NCBI GenBank assembly: GCA_002700865.1
Contig: PAFB01000063.1
Coordinates: 1-13,442 of the forward strand
DNA: 13,442 bases
Direction of reading: 5' to 3'
DNA from: Rhodospirillaceae bacterium
GTDB lineage: Bacteria > Pseudomonadota > Alphaproteobacteria > UBA7985
Shown: positions 6,594 to 13,442 of the stretch, in pieces
How positions within the stretch are numbered: position 1 is the first letter of the stretch
How the letters are laid out: every line of letters begins with the position of its first letter
The notes under the pieces: generated by a model
What the model was told of the DNA's origin: nothing
What the model saw: only the letters and a program-made list of their open reading frames with translations
Databases searched by the model: none
Position numbers and translations under genes: made by a program

Positions 6594-8466
6594 TTGCGCC
6601 AGGGGGCAGATCAAGCGCCGGGTTTTGGTCAAAGAACCCTTCCGGCATCCAGTGCATAGAGGCGTAAACAATCGGTTGCACGGGCCAATCCTCAGGGCGC
6701 GGCAGGTGATGGAAATTCAGCGTGTACCAGACCACGACCTCTTCGCCGTCCAGCGCGCGATCCGCCTGCACCCATGTCGGCAGACCATCGCCGCCGGGGT
6801 GCTGATTGGGATACCAACCGGCCGGATAGAGCTGTTCGGGATCGTATTGCGTGGCCCAGAAGTGCTTGAACATAAACCCGGCACGCTTGGCGACTGGGGA
6901 GTCAGGGTGCAGCGTGGGCAAGGTGTTATGGCCGGGGAGCAGGCGATAGGCCGTGGGTTTGCCCAAAGCATTGCGCCGACTGCTGCTGACAATCTTCCAT
7001 GACCGCGATTTGGCCAGATCCATTTCGCGCGCTGCTTCAGTTTCTCGGACCAGCGGGCGCTCGATAATCGCGACAGCATTGCCGTAGGGATTGTCAGGAC
7101 CCATGGGTGCCGGTTCGAAATCCTGCTCCACAACTGAATTCTCAGCCCCGTCAACGCACATCTCGAAGCGGAAACTAAAGGAATGTTGGTGAACATGACT
7201 GGCTATGCCGGGGGCGATAACGGCCCCGTACTTGGGGTCTTCTCCAACGGCGATGGCGGTTGGAAATGGAATGCCGGTTGCTTTGATTTCCGTCCCCATT
7301 GTGCCGTCCTGATAGAAGTACCAGAAGAACCCATAGACGTAGTTTCCGATGGTTGCGATGGACGAGATCACCAAACGACGGGAGCGAACAGCGCGGAACT
7401 GGCCGGTGTAGGTGTCTGTATGCTTCCACAGCAGCCCATAGTCCTCTTCGTGCATGCAGACTGCATTTCGAATCGGCAACGGTGAGCCGTCCCAGTCATG
7501 GGCGCAAACGTCAAAGTAACGGATATGACCCAGGCAGTCGCAGCCAAGCTTCAGGCTGTCCAGCGCCGCGCCCAGCCCATATTCGCCCGTATCAAAGGCA
7601 TTGCGGCGATAGTTGCCGCCGCCAGGGTCGCCATAGGGAACCACCATTTCCGCCATCGAAGCCCGGTGCATGATTGGGCGCAGCTCGTCCCCGTCTTCAT
7701 AGCCGATGTCGTGCAGCACAAGGCCTTCACGCAGGTTATAGCCAATGCGCACGTTCCACCGCTGCCAGCGGACGTGGTAGCCATCAACCTCGAAACTCGG
7801 CCCCTCGGGCTGGTCGATGTTCAGTGGCTTGATGTCCCGACGCAAACCATCAGCAGGCCGGATAGCAGCGCTGTCCGGTGGCAGTGGCACCACGCCAAAA
7901 TCATCAACCCTCAAGACCTCCTGATTCTGCAGATCCATGACGGGGTGCAGATTGGCGATAGGGCGACCGTAGCGGTTGTCCCCGGCCACATTAATCACCC
8001 AGCAATGGCAGTAAGCCAGCCGCTTACCTTCCTCGTCCGGATGGCCAAAATTGCCCGGTGCCCAGGTTTCGATAAGTACGGTGCTCAGATCCGTGATCCC
8101 GCGCTTGGCAAGGGCTTCGATCACCCGGGGATCGGCCTTGGCAATCGCGTTGCCGGTTTCGAATTCCTCCGACACGATCCGTGCCTGCACACCCGGAACG
8201 TGCTCCCACGACAGCAGCTGACCGGCATCCAGATCGACAACCCCGCGTAAGGTTCGATTGCTGCTCCGCTCATAGCAGCACACAAAAGCCCGCCGCGTTG
8301 GGCGCACCTGATCGTTGCGAAAGGCGGCCATTTGGGCGTGGTCGGGCTCATCAAGGGTGATGGTCTCAAAGAAGGCGTTGGCTTCAAGGCCTGACTGCTC
8401 ACGGACACAAGCAGCGGCAGCAGCGATTTCTTCGGCCATCAGAGGCGTCAGCGGATGGTGGGTCAT
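6583..8466 (-). CDS. Copper/topaquinone amine oxidase (primary-amine oxidase)
   Basis: A 627-residue enzyme that oxidises primary amines to aldehydes, releasing ammonia and hydrogen peroxide, with Cu(II) and a self-made topaquinone (TPQ). Active-site residues align closely with Arthrobacter globiformis amine oxidase: catalytic base Asp292 in AFDTGEYGLG, TPQ-forming Tyr376 in TIGNYVYGFFWYFYQDG, Cu ligands His426 and His428 in HVHQHSFSFRF, and third ligand His587 in FHHLPRPEDWP. The odd point is Val377 directly after the TPQ tyrosine, where the family signature N-Y-[DE] has an acid. No signal peptide is seen, so it is probably cytoplasmic. The frame is open back to a TTG at 8583, but the ATG at 8466 (MTHHPLTPLMAEEI) fits the usual family length; its ribosome-binding site is weak. 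The substrate cannot be read from sequence. It is divergent from the SET-domain gene. Confidence 0.93.
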   Translation of the reverse strand: MTHHPLTPLMAEEIAAAAACVREQSGLEANAFFETITLDEPDHAQMAAFRNDQVRPTRRAFVCCYERSSNRTLRGVVDLDAGQLLSWEHVPGVQARIVSEEFETGNAIAKADPRVIEALAKRGITDLSTVLIETWAPGNFGHPDEEGKRLAYCHCWVINVAGDNRYGRPIANLHPVMDLQNQEVLRVDDFGVVPLPPDSAAIRPADGLRRDIKPLNIDQPEGPSFEVDGYHVRWQRWNVRIGYNLREGLVLHDIGYEDGDELRPIMHRASMAEMVVPYGDPGGGNYRRNAFDTGEYGLGAALDSLKLGCDCLGHIRYFDVCAHDWDGSPLPIRNAVCMHEEDYGLLWKHTDTYTGQFRAVRSRRLVISSIATIGNYVYGFFWYFYQDGTMGTEIKATGIPFPTAIAVGEDPKYGAVIAPGIASHVHQHSFSFRFEMCVDGAENSVVEQDFEPAPMGPDNPYGNAVAIIERPLVRETEAAREMDLAKSRSWKIVSSSRRNALGKPTAYRLLPGHNTLPTLHPDSPVAKRAGFMFKHFWATQYDPEQLYPAGWYPNQHPGGDGLPTWVQADRALDGEEVVVWYTLNFHHLPRPEDWPVQPIVYASMHWMPEGFFDQNPALDLPPGAITQ

Positions 8467-8605
8467 AGGAACGGGCTTCAGCCTGTTTGATTGTTTGAAG
8501 GCGATAATTACGGGTGCGGCGAAGATTACGGAGTAACGGTCACCTGTCTCGCAGCAGGGATCAAGCCTATTCGCCCGCGTCAAAACTGCACCCCATAGCC
8601 AGACA

Positions 8606-8623
8606 GCGCAATATGCGTTGCGC
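8606..8623. promoter_or_regulatory. Perfect palindrome GCGCAA-N6-TTGCGC, candidate operator
   Basis: Two perfect 6-base arms with a 6-base centre (TATGCG) lie in the divergent region between the amine oxidase and SET-domain genes. The palindrome is 14 bases upstream of a candidate -35 for the SET gene and about 140 bases upstream of the amine oxidase start. Size and symmetry suit a dimeric repressor or activator (MarR/TetR/GntR-type), but no regulator gene lies nearby in the window. Confidence 0.45.
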
Positions 8624-8636
8624 CGTAAAATCGCGC

Positions 8637-8665
8637 TTGACGTAGCCGCTGGTGGCTCGAATAAA
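8637..8665 (+). promoter_or_regulatory. Candidate sigma70-type promoter of the SET-domain gene
   Basis: TTGACG (8637-8642, 5 of 6 to consensus) and AATAAA (8660-8665, 4 of 6) are separated by 17 bases. Transcription would begin near 8672, giving a leader of about 55-60 bases that contains the hairpin at 8678-8704. Confidence 0.45.
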
Positions 8666-8677
8666 CCCTAGAACAAT

Positions 8678-8704
8678 GTTGAACGGGGGCCTTGGCCCTT
8701 CAAC
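8678..8704 (+). repeat. Inverted repeat forming a hairpin in the leader of the SET-domain gene
   Basis: GTTGAA (8678-8683) pairs with TTCAAC (8699-8704), and the inner GGG (8687-8689) with CCC (8696-8698), around a small loop with an unpaired CGG on one side. It sits just upstream of the ribosome-binding site. It has no T-tract after it, so it is not a normal terminator; it may affect translation or mRNA stability, or be an operator. Confidence 0.4.
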
Positions 8705-8715
8705 CACCAGATATC

Positions 8716-8719
8716 AGGA
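8716..8719 (+). promoter_or_regulatory. Shine-Dalgarno supporting a TTG start
   Basis: AGGA(A) lies 9 bases before the TTG at 8729. There is no in-frame ATG or GTG near here, and the conserved N-terminal SET strand begins only about 20 residues later, so TTG is the best start. Confidence 0.6.
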
Positions 8720-8728
8720 ACGCGTGCC

Positions 8729-9739
8729 TTGGATTCTCGCTATACGCTCTTTGAAGAAGCCTCAATCGCGGTCGGGATTGAGTTAGAGAATGTAACTTTA
8801 GGCCAGGGTCAGTTTGGTGTTTGTGTCCTCGCCAAAGACGCGAGTAAACCCATCGCAATCCGCATTCCAAAGCACGTTCTGCTACCCAGCGACTTCATTG
8901 ATTTCAAAACCAACACCGTTAAGGCTGAGGTGGAGACGACCGACGAGGTTCGCGAGTACTGGAACCTCTATCTGGCCACAGCCTTCAACGACGACATCAT
9001 GGCCGAGCGCAAAGCGATTGAGAAGTCGATTGCTGACGAAGGGCTCAATGACTGGCAGGCCGAGAAACAGATCACCATTCTCGCCCGGTTCATGAAGATC
9101 AACGAGACCGATGAAGAATTGCGCCAAACGCTGTCGTCGGCGCGGGTTCTGCAGCGTGAAGGTACGCTGGTCCACATGCCTTATCTCGACTTTGCCAACC
9201 ACCGCCATCCGTCGCTGGCCTTCAAGACCACCGAAAACGGGACCGAGATCGCGGGCGATCCGATCGATGGCGAGGTCTTTGTCTCCTACGGTGCGCATGA
9301 TTCGATGAAGCTGCTCAACACCTACGGCTTTTTCAATCCAACGCGGTTTGCTTACGCGGTTCCTTCCAGTTTCAATCTCAGCGCAACTTTGCAGGTGCAT
9401 CTGTCAAATCGAGTGTTAGACGCCATTCGCGATGACGAGTTGGGGCCCCTTCCCCGTATCGGAAAGGGCACCGAGGGCGGCATTTTGGCGTCCTATTGCA
9501 CGCTCGGGATCAAAGACCGGCCTCGGTGGGAGCGACGCTTGTGGCGACGGGCGGTTGAGCGGTCGGTGGGGCTGGACAGCAAGGAAAAGCAGATGATGCT
9601 GAACCTGTTCCCCAGCATGCAGCGCAACTCGTGGCGCGCGTTTTGGGAGACCTACCGTCGGGGTGAGCAGGTTAAAGACGAACAGCTGCGCACCCTGATG
9701 ATGAACGCCTCTGCCGATACCATGCGCAACACGCTGTAA
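8729..9739 (+). CDS. SET-domain protein of the Rubisco-LSMT/SETD3 type (putative lysine or histidine methyltransferase)
   Basis: A 336-residue protein. An N-terminal SET strand set (about 21-56) reads VTLGQGQFGVCVLA...IAIRIPKHVLLP, like the 'GxGxfAxxdI...IPxxlll' opening of RLSMT/SETD3 proteins. A helical insert (about 70-135) follows. Then come the C-terminal SET core motifs: LVHMPYLDFANHRHPS (147-162, the 'PxxDxxNH' SAM-contact motif) and GEVFVSYGAHDSMKLLNTYGFF (181-202, with the YGF catalytic-tyrosine motif). A C-terminal helical part (about 225-336) resembles the Rubisco-LSMT substrate-binding region in position. Family members transfer methyl groups from SAM to protein Lys or His. The target here is unknown. 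It starts with TTG and has its own candidate promoter and leader hairpin. Its stop lies only 12 bases from the end of the convergent EamA gene. Confidence 0.78.
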   Translation: MDSRYTLFEEASIAVGIELENVTLGQGQFGVCVLAKDASKPIAIRIPKHVLLPSDFIDFKTNTVKAEVETTDEVREYWNLYLATAFNDDIMAERKAIEKSIADEGLNDWQAEKQITILARFMKINETDEELRQTLSSARVLQREGTLVHMPYLDFANHRHPSLAFKTTENGTEIAGDPIDGEVFVSYGAHDSMKLLNTYGFFNPTRFAYAVPSSFNLSATLQVHLSNRVLDAIRDDELGPLPRIGKGTEGGILASYCTLGIKDRPRWERRLWRRAVERSVGLDSKEKQMMLNLFPSMQRNSWRAFWETYRRGEQVKDEQLRTLMMNASADTMRNTL

Positions 9740-9751
9740 ATCCAGCCGCGC

Positions 9752-10675
9752 TCAGGCTTTACCAATCGCCGGCGGTTTCCGTCGAATGCCGGACAAGGCG
9801 TTTCCGGCGATGGCGGCCAGCAGGATTGCACCGCCCATGAGCGTGTTGACGCCGACTGTTTCACCCAGAAACAACCAGACCCAAACCGGTCCCAAAACGA
9901 CCTCAGCCAGCGACAGCAGCGCCAGTTCAGCGGCAGGCAGGCTGCGCGACCCCATGGTGAACAGGACGAGCCCGGCCCCCACTTGAAACACGCCCATAGC
10001 CAGCGCAATTCCCGTGTCTTGTGGCGTCAGTATCAGTGGTAATCCAAGCCCCAAGCATACCGCGCTCATAATCACGATCGCCAGAATACCGGACAAGAAC
10101 ACTGACGGCATCATCTCGACTGATTTGCCCGAGCGCAGCGCAACGGTGAAGCAGGCAAAGCCCAGCGCTGCCACAAGCGCCCCCAGACTGCCCGACACCG
10201 ACACCGCCCCAGACTTGTCCGCGAACATGACCGCAATGCCGCCCAAGGCGAGCACCACAGCGACCCACGTCGCAATGCGTACCGGTTCACGCAGGACAAT
10301 CCAGCCCAGTATCGCCGCCAGAAAGGGCGAGGTGGCGAACAGCAACATGGCATTGGCGACGGAGGTTGTCTGCATGGCGTAAATCGCGCCTGAATAGGCA
10401 CAAACAAGCGACAGCGCCGCAATCACCCCTGCAATCCCGGCTTTTCGGACAAGCCGAAACGGCTCCGTCCCTGTCCGCCAACGGATCACACCATAAAGCA
10501 ACGCCGTCAGCCCGAAGGATCGATACAGCAGGATCTGCCAGACATTGGCATCTTCAATCAGCCGAATGCCAAGGCCAACCGTGGACCAGAGCAACCCCGC
10601 CGCAAACACCAGGAATAGCCCCTGACGGCGGTTGCTTTGGTCGGTGTTTGAGTTGTTGGTCGCGGCGTCGGTCAT
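9752..10675 (-). CDS. EamA/DMT-superfamily inner-membrane transporter
   Basis: A 307-residue membrane protein with about ten hydrophobic segments arranged as two EamA repeats (about 18-150 and 163-293). Repeat 1 opens with GLFLVFAAGLLWSTVGLGIRLI and has the typical YRSFGLTALL and TSVANAMLLFATSPFLAAILGWIVLREPV. Repeat 2 ends with LLSLAEVVLGPVWVWLFLGETVG and a GGAILLAAIAGNAL helix. Members export or import amino acids, nucleobases or other small metabolites by secondary transport; the substrate cannot be predicted. The ATG at 10675 lacks a clear ribosome-binding site, but no better in-frame start exists and the first membrane segment begins soon after. A 7-base inverted repeat lies just upstream. 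It is on the same strand as the pot operon but separated from it by that operon's terminator, so it is transcribed on its own. Confidence 0.9.
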   Translation of the reverse strand: MTDAATNNSNTDQSNRRQGLFLVFAAGLLWSTVGLGIRLIEDANVWQILLYRSFGLTALLYGVIRWRTGTEPFRLVRKAGIAGVIAALSLVCAYSGAIYAMQTTSVANAMLLFATSPFLAAILGWIVLREPVRIATWVAVVLALGGIAVMFADKSGAVSVSGSLGALVAALGFACFTVALRSGKSVEMMPSVFLSGILAIVIMSAVCLGLGLPLILTPQDTGIALAMGVFQVGAGLVLFTMGSRSLPAAELALLSLAEVVLGPVWVWLFLGETVGVNTLMGGAILLAAIAGNALSGIRRKPPAIGKA

Positions 10676-10689
10676 TGGGAAAGCAGCTC

Positions 10690-10712
10690 TGAGGTCTTAT
10701 GGATTGACCTCA
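10690..10712. promoter_or_regulatory. Inverted repeat TGAGGTC-N9-GACCTCA upstream of the EamA gene
   Basis: Perfect 7-base arms (10690-10696 and 10706-10712) flank an AT-rich 9-base centre, 14 bases upstream of the EamA start codon. It could be an operator overlapping the promoter or a leader hairpin. There is no T-tract, so it is not a terminator. Confidence 0.4.
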
Positions 10713-10810
10713 ACCCTATCGCTACTTCCCGAGGCTGGTTTGCAGAACGACGACATTTCCCCCTGTCGCATCCGGGCAGTTTGCGTGCGCTGCCTGCCGC
10801 CGCATCAGCC

Positions 10811-10844
10811 AAAGAAAAGGCCTGCCGAGGTCAACCGGCAGGCC
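10811..10844 (-). terminator. Rho-independent terminator of the pot operon
   Basis: Read on the minus strand, the GC-rich 9-base stem GGCCTGCCG/CGGCAGGCC is perfect, with an 8-base loop, and is followed at once by TTTTCTTT. It begins 34 bases after the potD stop codon. The plus strand has no T-run after the stem, so it works in one direction. Confidence 0.9.
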
Positions 10845-10878
10845 CTGAAAAATGCTTCTGAAATTGGTCACCGCAGGC

Positions 10879-11910
10879 TTAGCTGCGCAGACGTGTCCAG
10901 ATGCGGTCGTAGACTTCCTGCGTTGCCTGATCACACACGGCAACAAAGGCACCGGGGCCTGCGCCTTCGCGTGGATTGTTTTCTGGCATTACCGCCAGCT
11001 CAGGCTCAAGGAACTCCGTCACACCCGTCACACCCGCTGCGTACTGAGCATAGTTGGTGACGGCTGCAATGTTCTCTGGCTCCAGAAGGAAGTCCATGAA
11101 CAGCAGCGCGTTGGCGCGGTTTGGTGCGTCTGCGAGCAGAACAACGTTATCCATCCAGACCACAAAGCCCTGATCCGGGTAGGAGTATTCAATGTTCGCA
11201 CCCTCGGCCCGCGCTTTGGCGGAAAAACCGTTCCAGATCATGCCAACAGCGGCATCACCGGAAACCAGTACGTCCTTGGCGACATCTGAACCAAAGGACG
11301 CCCAGTTCGCGCTGGCGGACTGCAGCAGTTCGTCCAGCGCCTTGAGCTGGTCACGGTCATTGGTGCACTGCGGGATGCCCAAGTGCAGGGAAGCCAAAGC
11401 CATAACTTCGCCCTGGCTGTCGAGCACGTTAATCTTCCCGGCAACCTCTGCAGGTGGGTTGAAGATCATGTCCGTGGTGTTGATGTTACCGCTGAAGGCG
11501 TCACGGTTGACGGAGAAGCTGGTCGAACCCCACTGGTAAGGAATGGAGTGCTGGCGGCCTGGATCAAAGGCAGGATCGGCCCACTCAGGCGCGATATTGC
11601 CCATGTTCTTGAGCTCACCAGCCGCGATGGTGTCGAGCAGGCCTTCGCTGGCCATAATTTCCACCATGTAGTCGCCCGGTACCGCAACATCATAGGACCC
11701 CAAAGTACCAGCCTTCAGCGATGCGAGCAGCGCCTCGTTACTGTCATAGGTATCCATGGTGACGTCGACGTCGTATTCGGCTTCGAACTTTTCCAGCAGC
11801 TCGGCAGGAATGTATTCGAACCAGTGGTAGATGGAGAGTTTGCCTTCAGCATGGGCTGAACCGGCCAACAGAGTAAGGGCGGAGGCGCCCAAAAATGCAG
11901 TGAGTTTCAT
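10879..11910 (-). CDS. potD: Polyamine ABC transporter periplasmic binding protein (PotD/PotF-like)
   Basis: A 343-residue solute-binding protein that delivers putrescine or spermidine to the PotBC channel in the periplasm. Residues 1-21 (MKLTAFLGASALTLLAGSAHA) are a signal peptide cleaved before EG. The mature part starts KLSIYHWFEYIP, the usual opening of this family. Positions expected to line the polyamine pocket are present: Trp30 and Tyr33, SNE at 57-59, PGDY at 78-81, the acidic LDSQGEV loop with Glu168, Trp226 in MIWNG, and Trp252/Asp254 in VVWMD. One acid in the LDSQGEV loop of E. coli PotD appears replaced by Ser165, which may alter ligand choice. The gene begins 14 bases after potC and ends before a strong terminator, so it is last in the operon, as in potABCD. 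Putrescine versus spermidine preference, or a related amine ligand, cannot be decided. Confidence 0.9.
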   Translation of the reverse strand: MKLTAFLGASALTLLAGSAHAEGKLSIYHWFEYIPAELLEKFEAEYDVDVTMDTYDSNEALLASLKAGTLGSYDVAVPGDYMVEIMASEGLLDTIAAGELKNMGNIAPEWADPAFDPGRQHSIPYQWGSTSFSVNRDAFSGNINTTDMIFNPPAEVAGKINVLDSQGEVMALASLHLGIPQCTNDRDQLKALDELLQSASANWASFGSDVAKDVLVSGDAAVGMIWNGFSAKARAEGANIEYSYPDQGFVVWMDNVVLLADAPNRANALLFMDFLLEPENIAAVTNYAQYAAGVTGVTEFLEPELAVMPENNPREGAGPGAFVAVCDQATQEVYDRIWTRLRS

Positions 11911-11924
11911 TGCGTTTATCCCAT

Positions 11925-12752
11925 TTACGTTTTCTGTGTTGAGTTCCTGTTCTCCCCCCGCATGCCAACGAAATACGACAGCGTTACCAGCGAGATTGAA
12001 AACAGCAGCATCAGGGTCGAAAGCGCCATTATGTTGGGCTTTATCCCCTGTTTGACCGATCCGAAGATCGCCGTCGGCAGGGTTTCCACCCCTGCTCCTT
12101 TTATGAAATTGGTGATGATGAAGTCATCGAGTGAGATGATGAAGGCCAGCAGGAAACCAGAAACAATGCCCGGCCCCATAATCGGCATGAGCACGTGGCG
12201 GAAGGTTTGCCAGCGATTGGCATAGAGGTCCTGTGCGGCTTCCTCGAAACTGGCCTCGATCCCCTGCAACCGCGCCGAGATCGGCAGGTAGGCAAAAGGG
12301 ATGCAGAACACGATGTGGGCAACAAGTATGGACAGCGTGCCCAGCTTGAAGCCAATGGTGGAGAAGAAAATCAGCGTGGCAACAGCGGTTACGATTTCAG
12401 GCACCATGATCGGCAGAGACAACAGGCCAAAGGATACCGCCTTGCCCCGGAAGTTCCCCCCGCGCACCATACCGATGGCGGCTGAAGTTGCGATGACTGT
12501 CGCGACGCTGGCCGCCATAACTGCAATGGTCAGCGAGTTGAAAGCCGCCTTTTTGAACTTCTCAGATTCAGGACCGCTGAACACGTCAAAATACCAACGC
12601 AGAGAGACGCCGCTCCACCGAGTAATAGAGGCATTGTCGTTAAAGCTGTAGATCATCACGATGATCAGCGGTGCGTACAGAATGAACAGGCATAGGCAGG
12701 TGACGGCAAAGAAGCCCTGATACTTGCGGAGGTCGAAGCCGGTGGTGGTCAT
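11925..12752 (-). CDS. potC: Polyamine ABC transporter permease (PotC/PotI-like)
   Basis: A 275-residue inner-membrane permease with about six membrane helices, the first at about 13-36. It carries the ABC-permease EAA loop at about 170-197, EEAAQDLYANRWQTFRHVLM followed by PIMGPGI, which docks on the ATPase. SLDDFIITNFI at 207-217 is characteristic of PotC/PotI proteins. Together with the upstream permease it forms the channel for polyamines released by the binding protein. Its ATG shares its A with the stop of the preceding permease gene (TGATG), so the two are translationally coupled and made in equal amounts. The ATPase (potA) is not in the window and probably lies to the right. Confidence 0.92.
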   Translation of the reverse strand: MTTTGFDLRKYQGFFAVTCLCLFILYAPLIIVMIYSFNDNASITRWSGVSLRWYFDVFSGPESEKFKKAAFNSLTIAVMAASVATVIATSAAIGMVRGGNFRGKAVSFGLLSLPIMVPEIVTAVATLIFFSTIGFKLGTLSILVAHIVFCIPFAYLPISARLQGIEASFEEAAQDLYANRWQTFRHVLMPIMGPGIVSGFLLAFIISLDDFIITNFIKGAGVETLPTAIFGSVKQGIKPNIMALSTLMLLFSISLVTLSYFVGMRGENRNSTQKT

Positions 12753-13442
12753 CAGTGCTGCCCCCTCGCCTGTGCCCGCGCGTAGAACATCAGCACAATC
12801 AGAACCAGCGACAGCAGAATCATCGACGCCGCAGCACCAAAGGGCCAGTTGCCCGCCGTACCTTTGAACTGTTCCTCGATCAGCGAGCCAATCATGAAAG
12901 TCTTGGCTCCCCCCAGCAGATCAGGCGCCAGAAAGGCCCCCAGTGAGGGCACGAAAACCAGTATGCAGCCTGCGATGATGCCGGGCCGAACAACAGGCAA
13001 CAGCACTTGCCAGAGGATAGTCCATTTTGGCGCGTAGAGGTCTGAGGCGGCTTCGGACAAAGCAAAATTATAGCGCTCGACCGAGGCATAAATCGGCAGA
13101 ACCATAAACGGCAGATAGGAGTAGAACAGCCCAAGTTGGACCGCCAGGTTGGTGTTGATCAGCTGCAGGGGTGCATCGATGAGCCCAATCGCCAGCAAGC
13201 CTTCGTTCAAGGGCCCGTTCTCACGGATCAGGAACTTCATCGACACGGTGCGGATCAGTAGATTCACCCAGTACGGAATCGTGACCAGAAACAACCACAC
13301 CTGCTTGGATCGCCCTCGACGGGTTGCGATGTAGTAGGCGGTAGGAAAGCCGATCAGCAAGCACAGCAAGGTCGCGCCGCTGGCTTGCAGGATCGAGCGA
13401 ATGAAGATGTTGATGTAAGTCCACTCGATACGCGGCGGCTCG
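12752..13442 (-). CDS. potB: Polyamine ABC transporter permease (PotB/PotH-like), N-terminus beyond window edge
   Basis: The C-terminal 230 residues of a second permease are present; the frame stays open to the right edge (reading EPPRIEWTYINIFIRSILQA), so the start lies outside. The visible part holds about five membrane helices, the GFPTAYYIATR and PYWVNLLIRT segments typical of PotB/PotH, and the EAA loop SEAASDLYAPKWTILWQVLL followed by PVVRPGI. The FVPSLGAFLAPDLLGGAKTFMIG stretch is also characteristic of PotB/PotH. It pairs with the PotC-like permease, with which it overlaps by one base. No other gene of the operon is visible upstream. Confidence 0.92.
   Translation of the reverse strand, partial: EPPRIEWTYINIFIRSILQASGATLLCLLIGFPTAYYIATRRGRSKQVWLFLVTIPYWVNLLIRTVSMKFLIRENGPLNEGLLAIGLIDAPLQLINTNLAVQLGLFYSYLPFMVLPIYASVERYNFALSEAASDLYAPKWTILWQVLLPVVRPGIIAGCILVFVPSLGAFLAPDLLGGAKTFMIGSLIEEQFKGTAGNWPFGAAASMILLSLVLIVLMFYARAQARGQH

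Noticed and set aside
7498..8250. Plus-strand frame of 250 codons inside the amine oxidase gene.
   Set aside because: It is antisense to conserved amine oxidase coding sequence and has no ribosome-binding site or recognisable domain.
8467..8583. N-terminal extension of the amine oxidase by 39 codons to a TTG at 8583.
   Set aside because: The extension has no signal peptide or family similarity, and the ATG at 8466 gives the usual family length.

Overview
The window looks like a chromosomal segment of an alphaproteobacterium: GC content is high (roughly 60% by eye), start sites are mixed ATG/GTG/TTG, and the gene families are typical of marine or soil Rhodobacterales/Rhizobiales-type genomes. 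The lineage is inferred from gene content and style; there is no rRNA or other taxonomic marker. I see no insertion sequence, phage gene, tRNA or CRISPR array, and no gene-free gap longer than about 260 bases.

Left part (1-1665): the N-terminus of a class II aldolase/adducin-family protein runs off the left edge on the minus strand. It is divergent from a complete PLP-dependent class I/II aminotransferase on the plus strand.

Centre-left (1821-6593, plus strand): three consecutive genes encode proteins with export signals. They are a small protein predicted to be a beta-propeller of the glycosidase type, a large DUF1800 protein carrying an inserted CBM60/CBM36-like calcium-dependent carbohydrate-binding module, and a DUF1501 protein with a Tat-like signal. 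DUF1800 and DUF1501 genes are often paired, and no biochemical role is settled for them. This secreted trio is the least explained and most interesting system here.

Centre-right (6583-9739): a copper/topaquinone amine oxidase on the minus strand has its active-site set conserved, but a Val sits directly after the TPQ tyrosine where Asp or Glu is expected. Its 3' end overlaps the DUF1501 gene by 11 bp. A divergent gene encodes a SET-domain protein of the Rubisco-LSMT/SETD3 type, which is unusual in bacteria. The region between the two carries a perfect 6-6-6 palindrome, a candidate sigma70-type promoter and a leader hairpin.

Right part (9752-13442, minus strand): an EamA/DMT-family transporter gene is followed by the 3' part of a polyamine ABC transporter operon in the order potB (cut by the window edge), potC, potD. 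This operon ends in a strong rho-independent terminator. Polyamine uptake and an amine oxidase in the same neighbourhood suggest use of amines as nitrogen or carbon source, but the genes are not in one operon and the link is inference.
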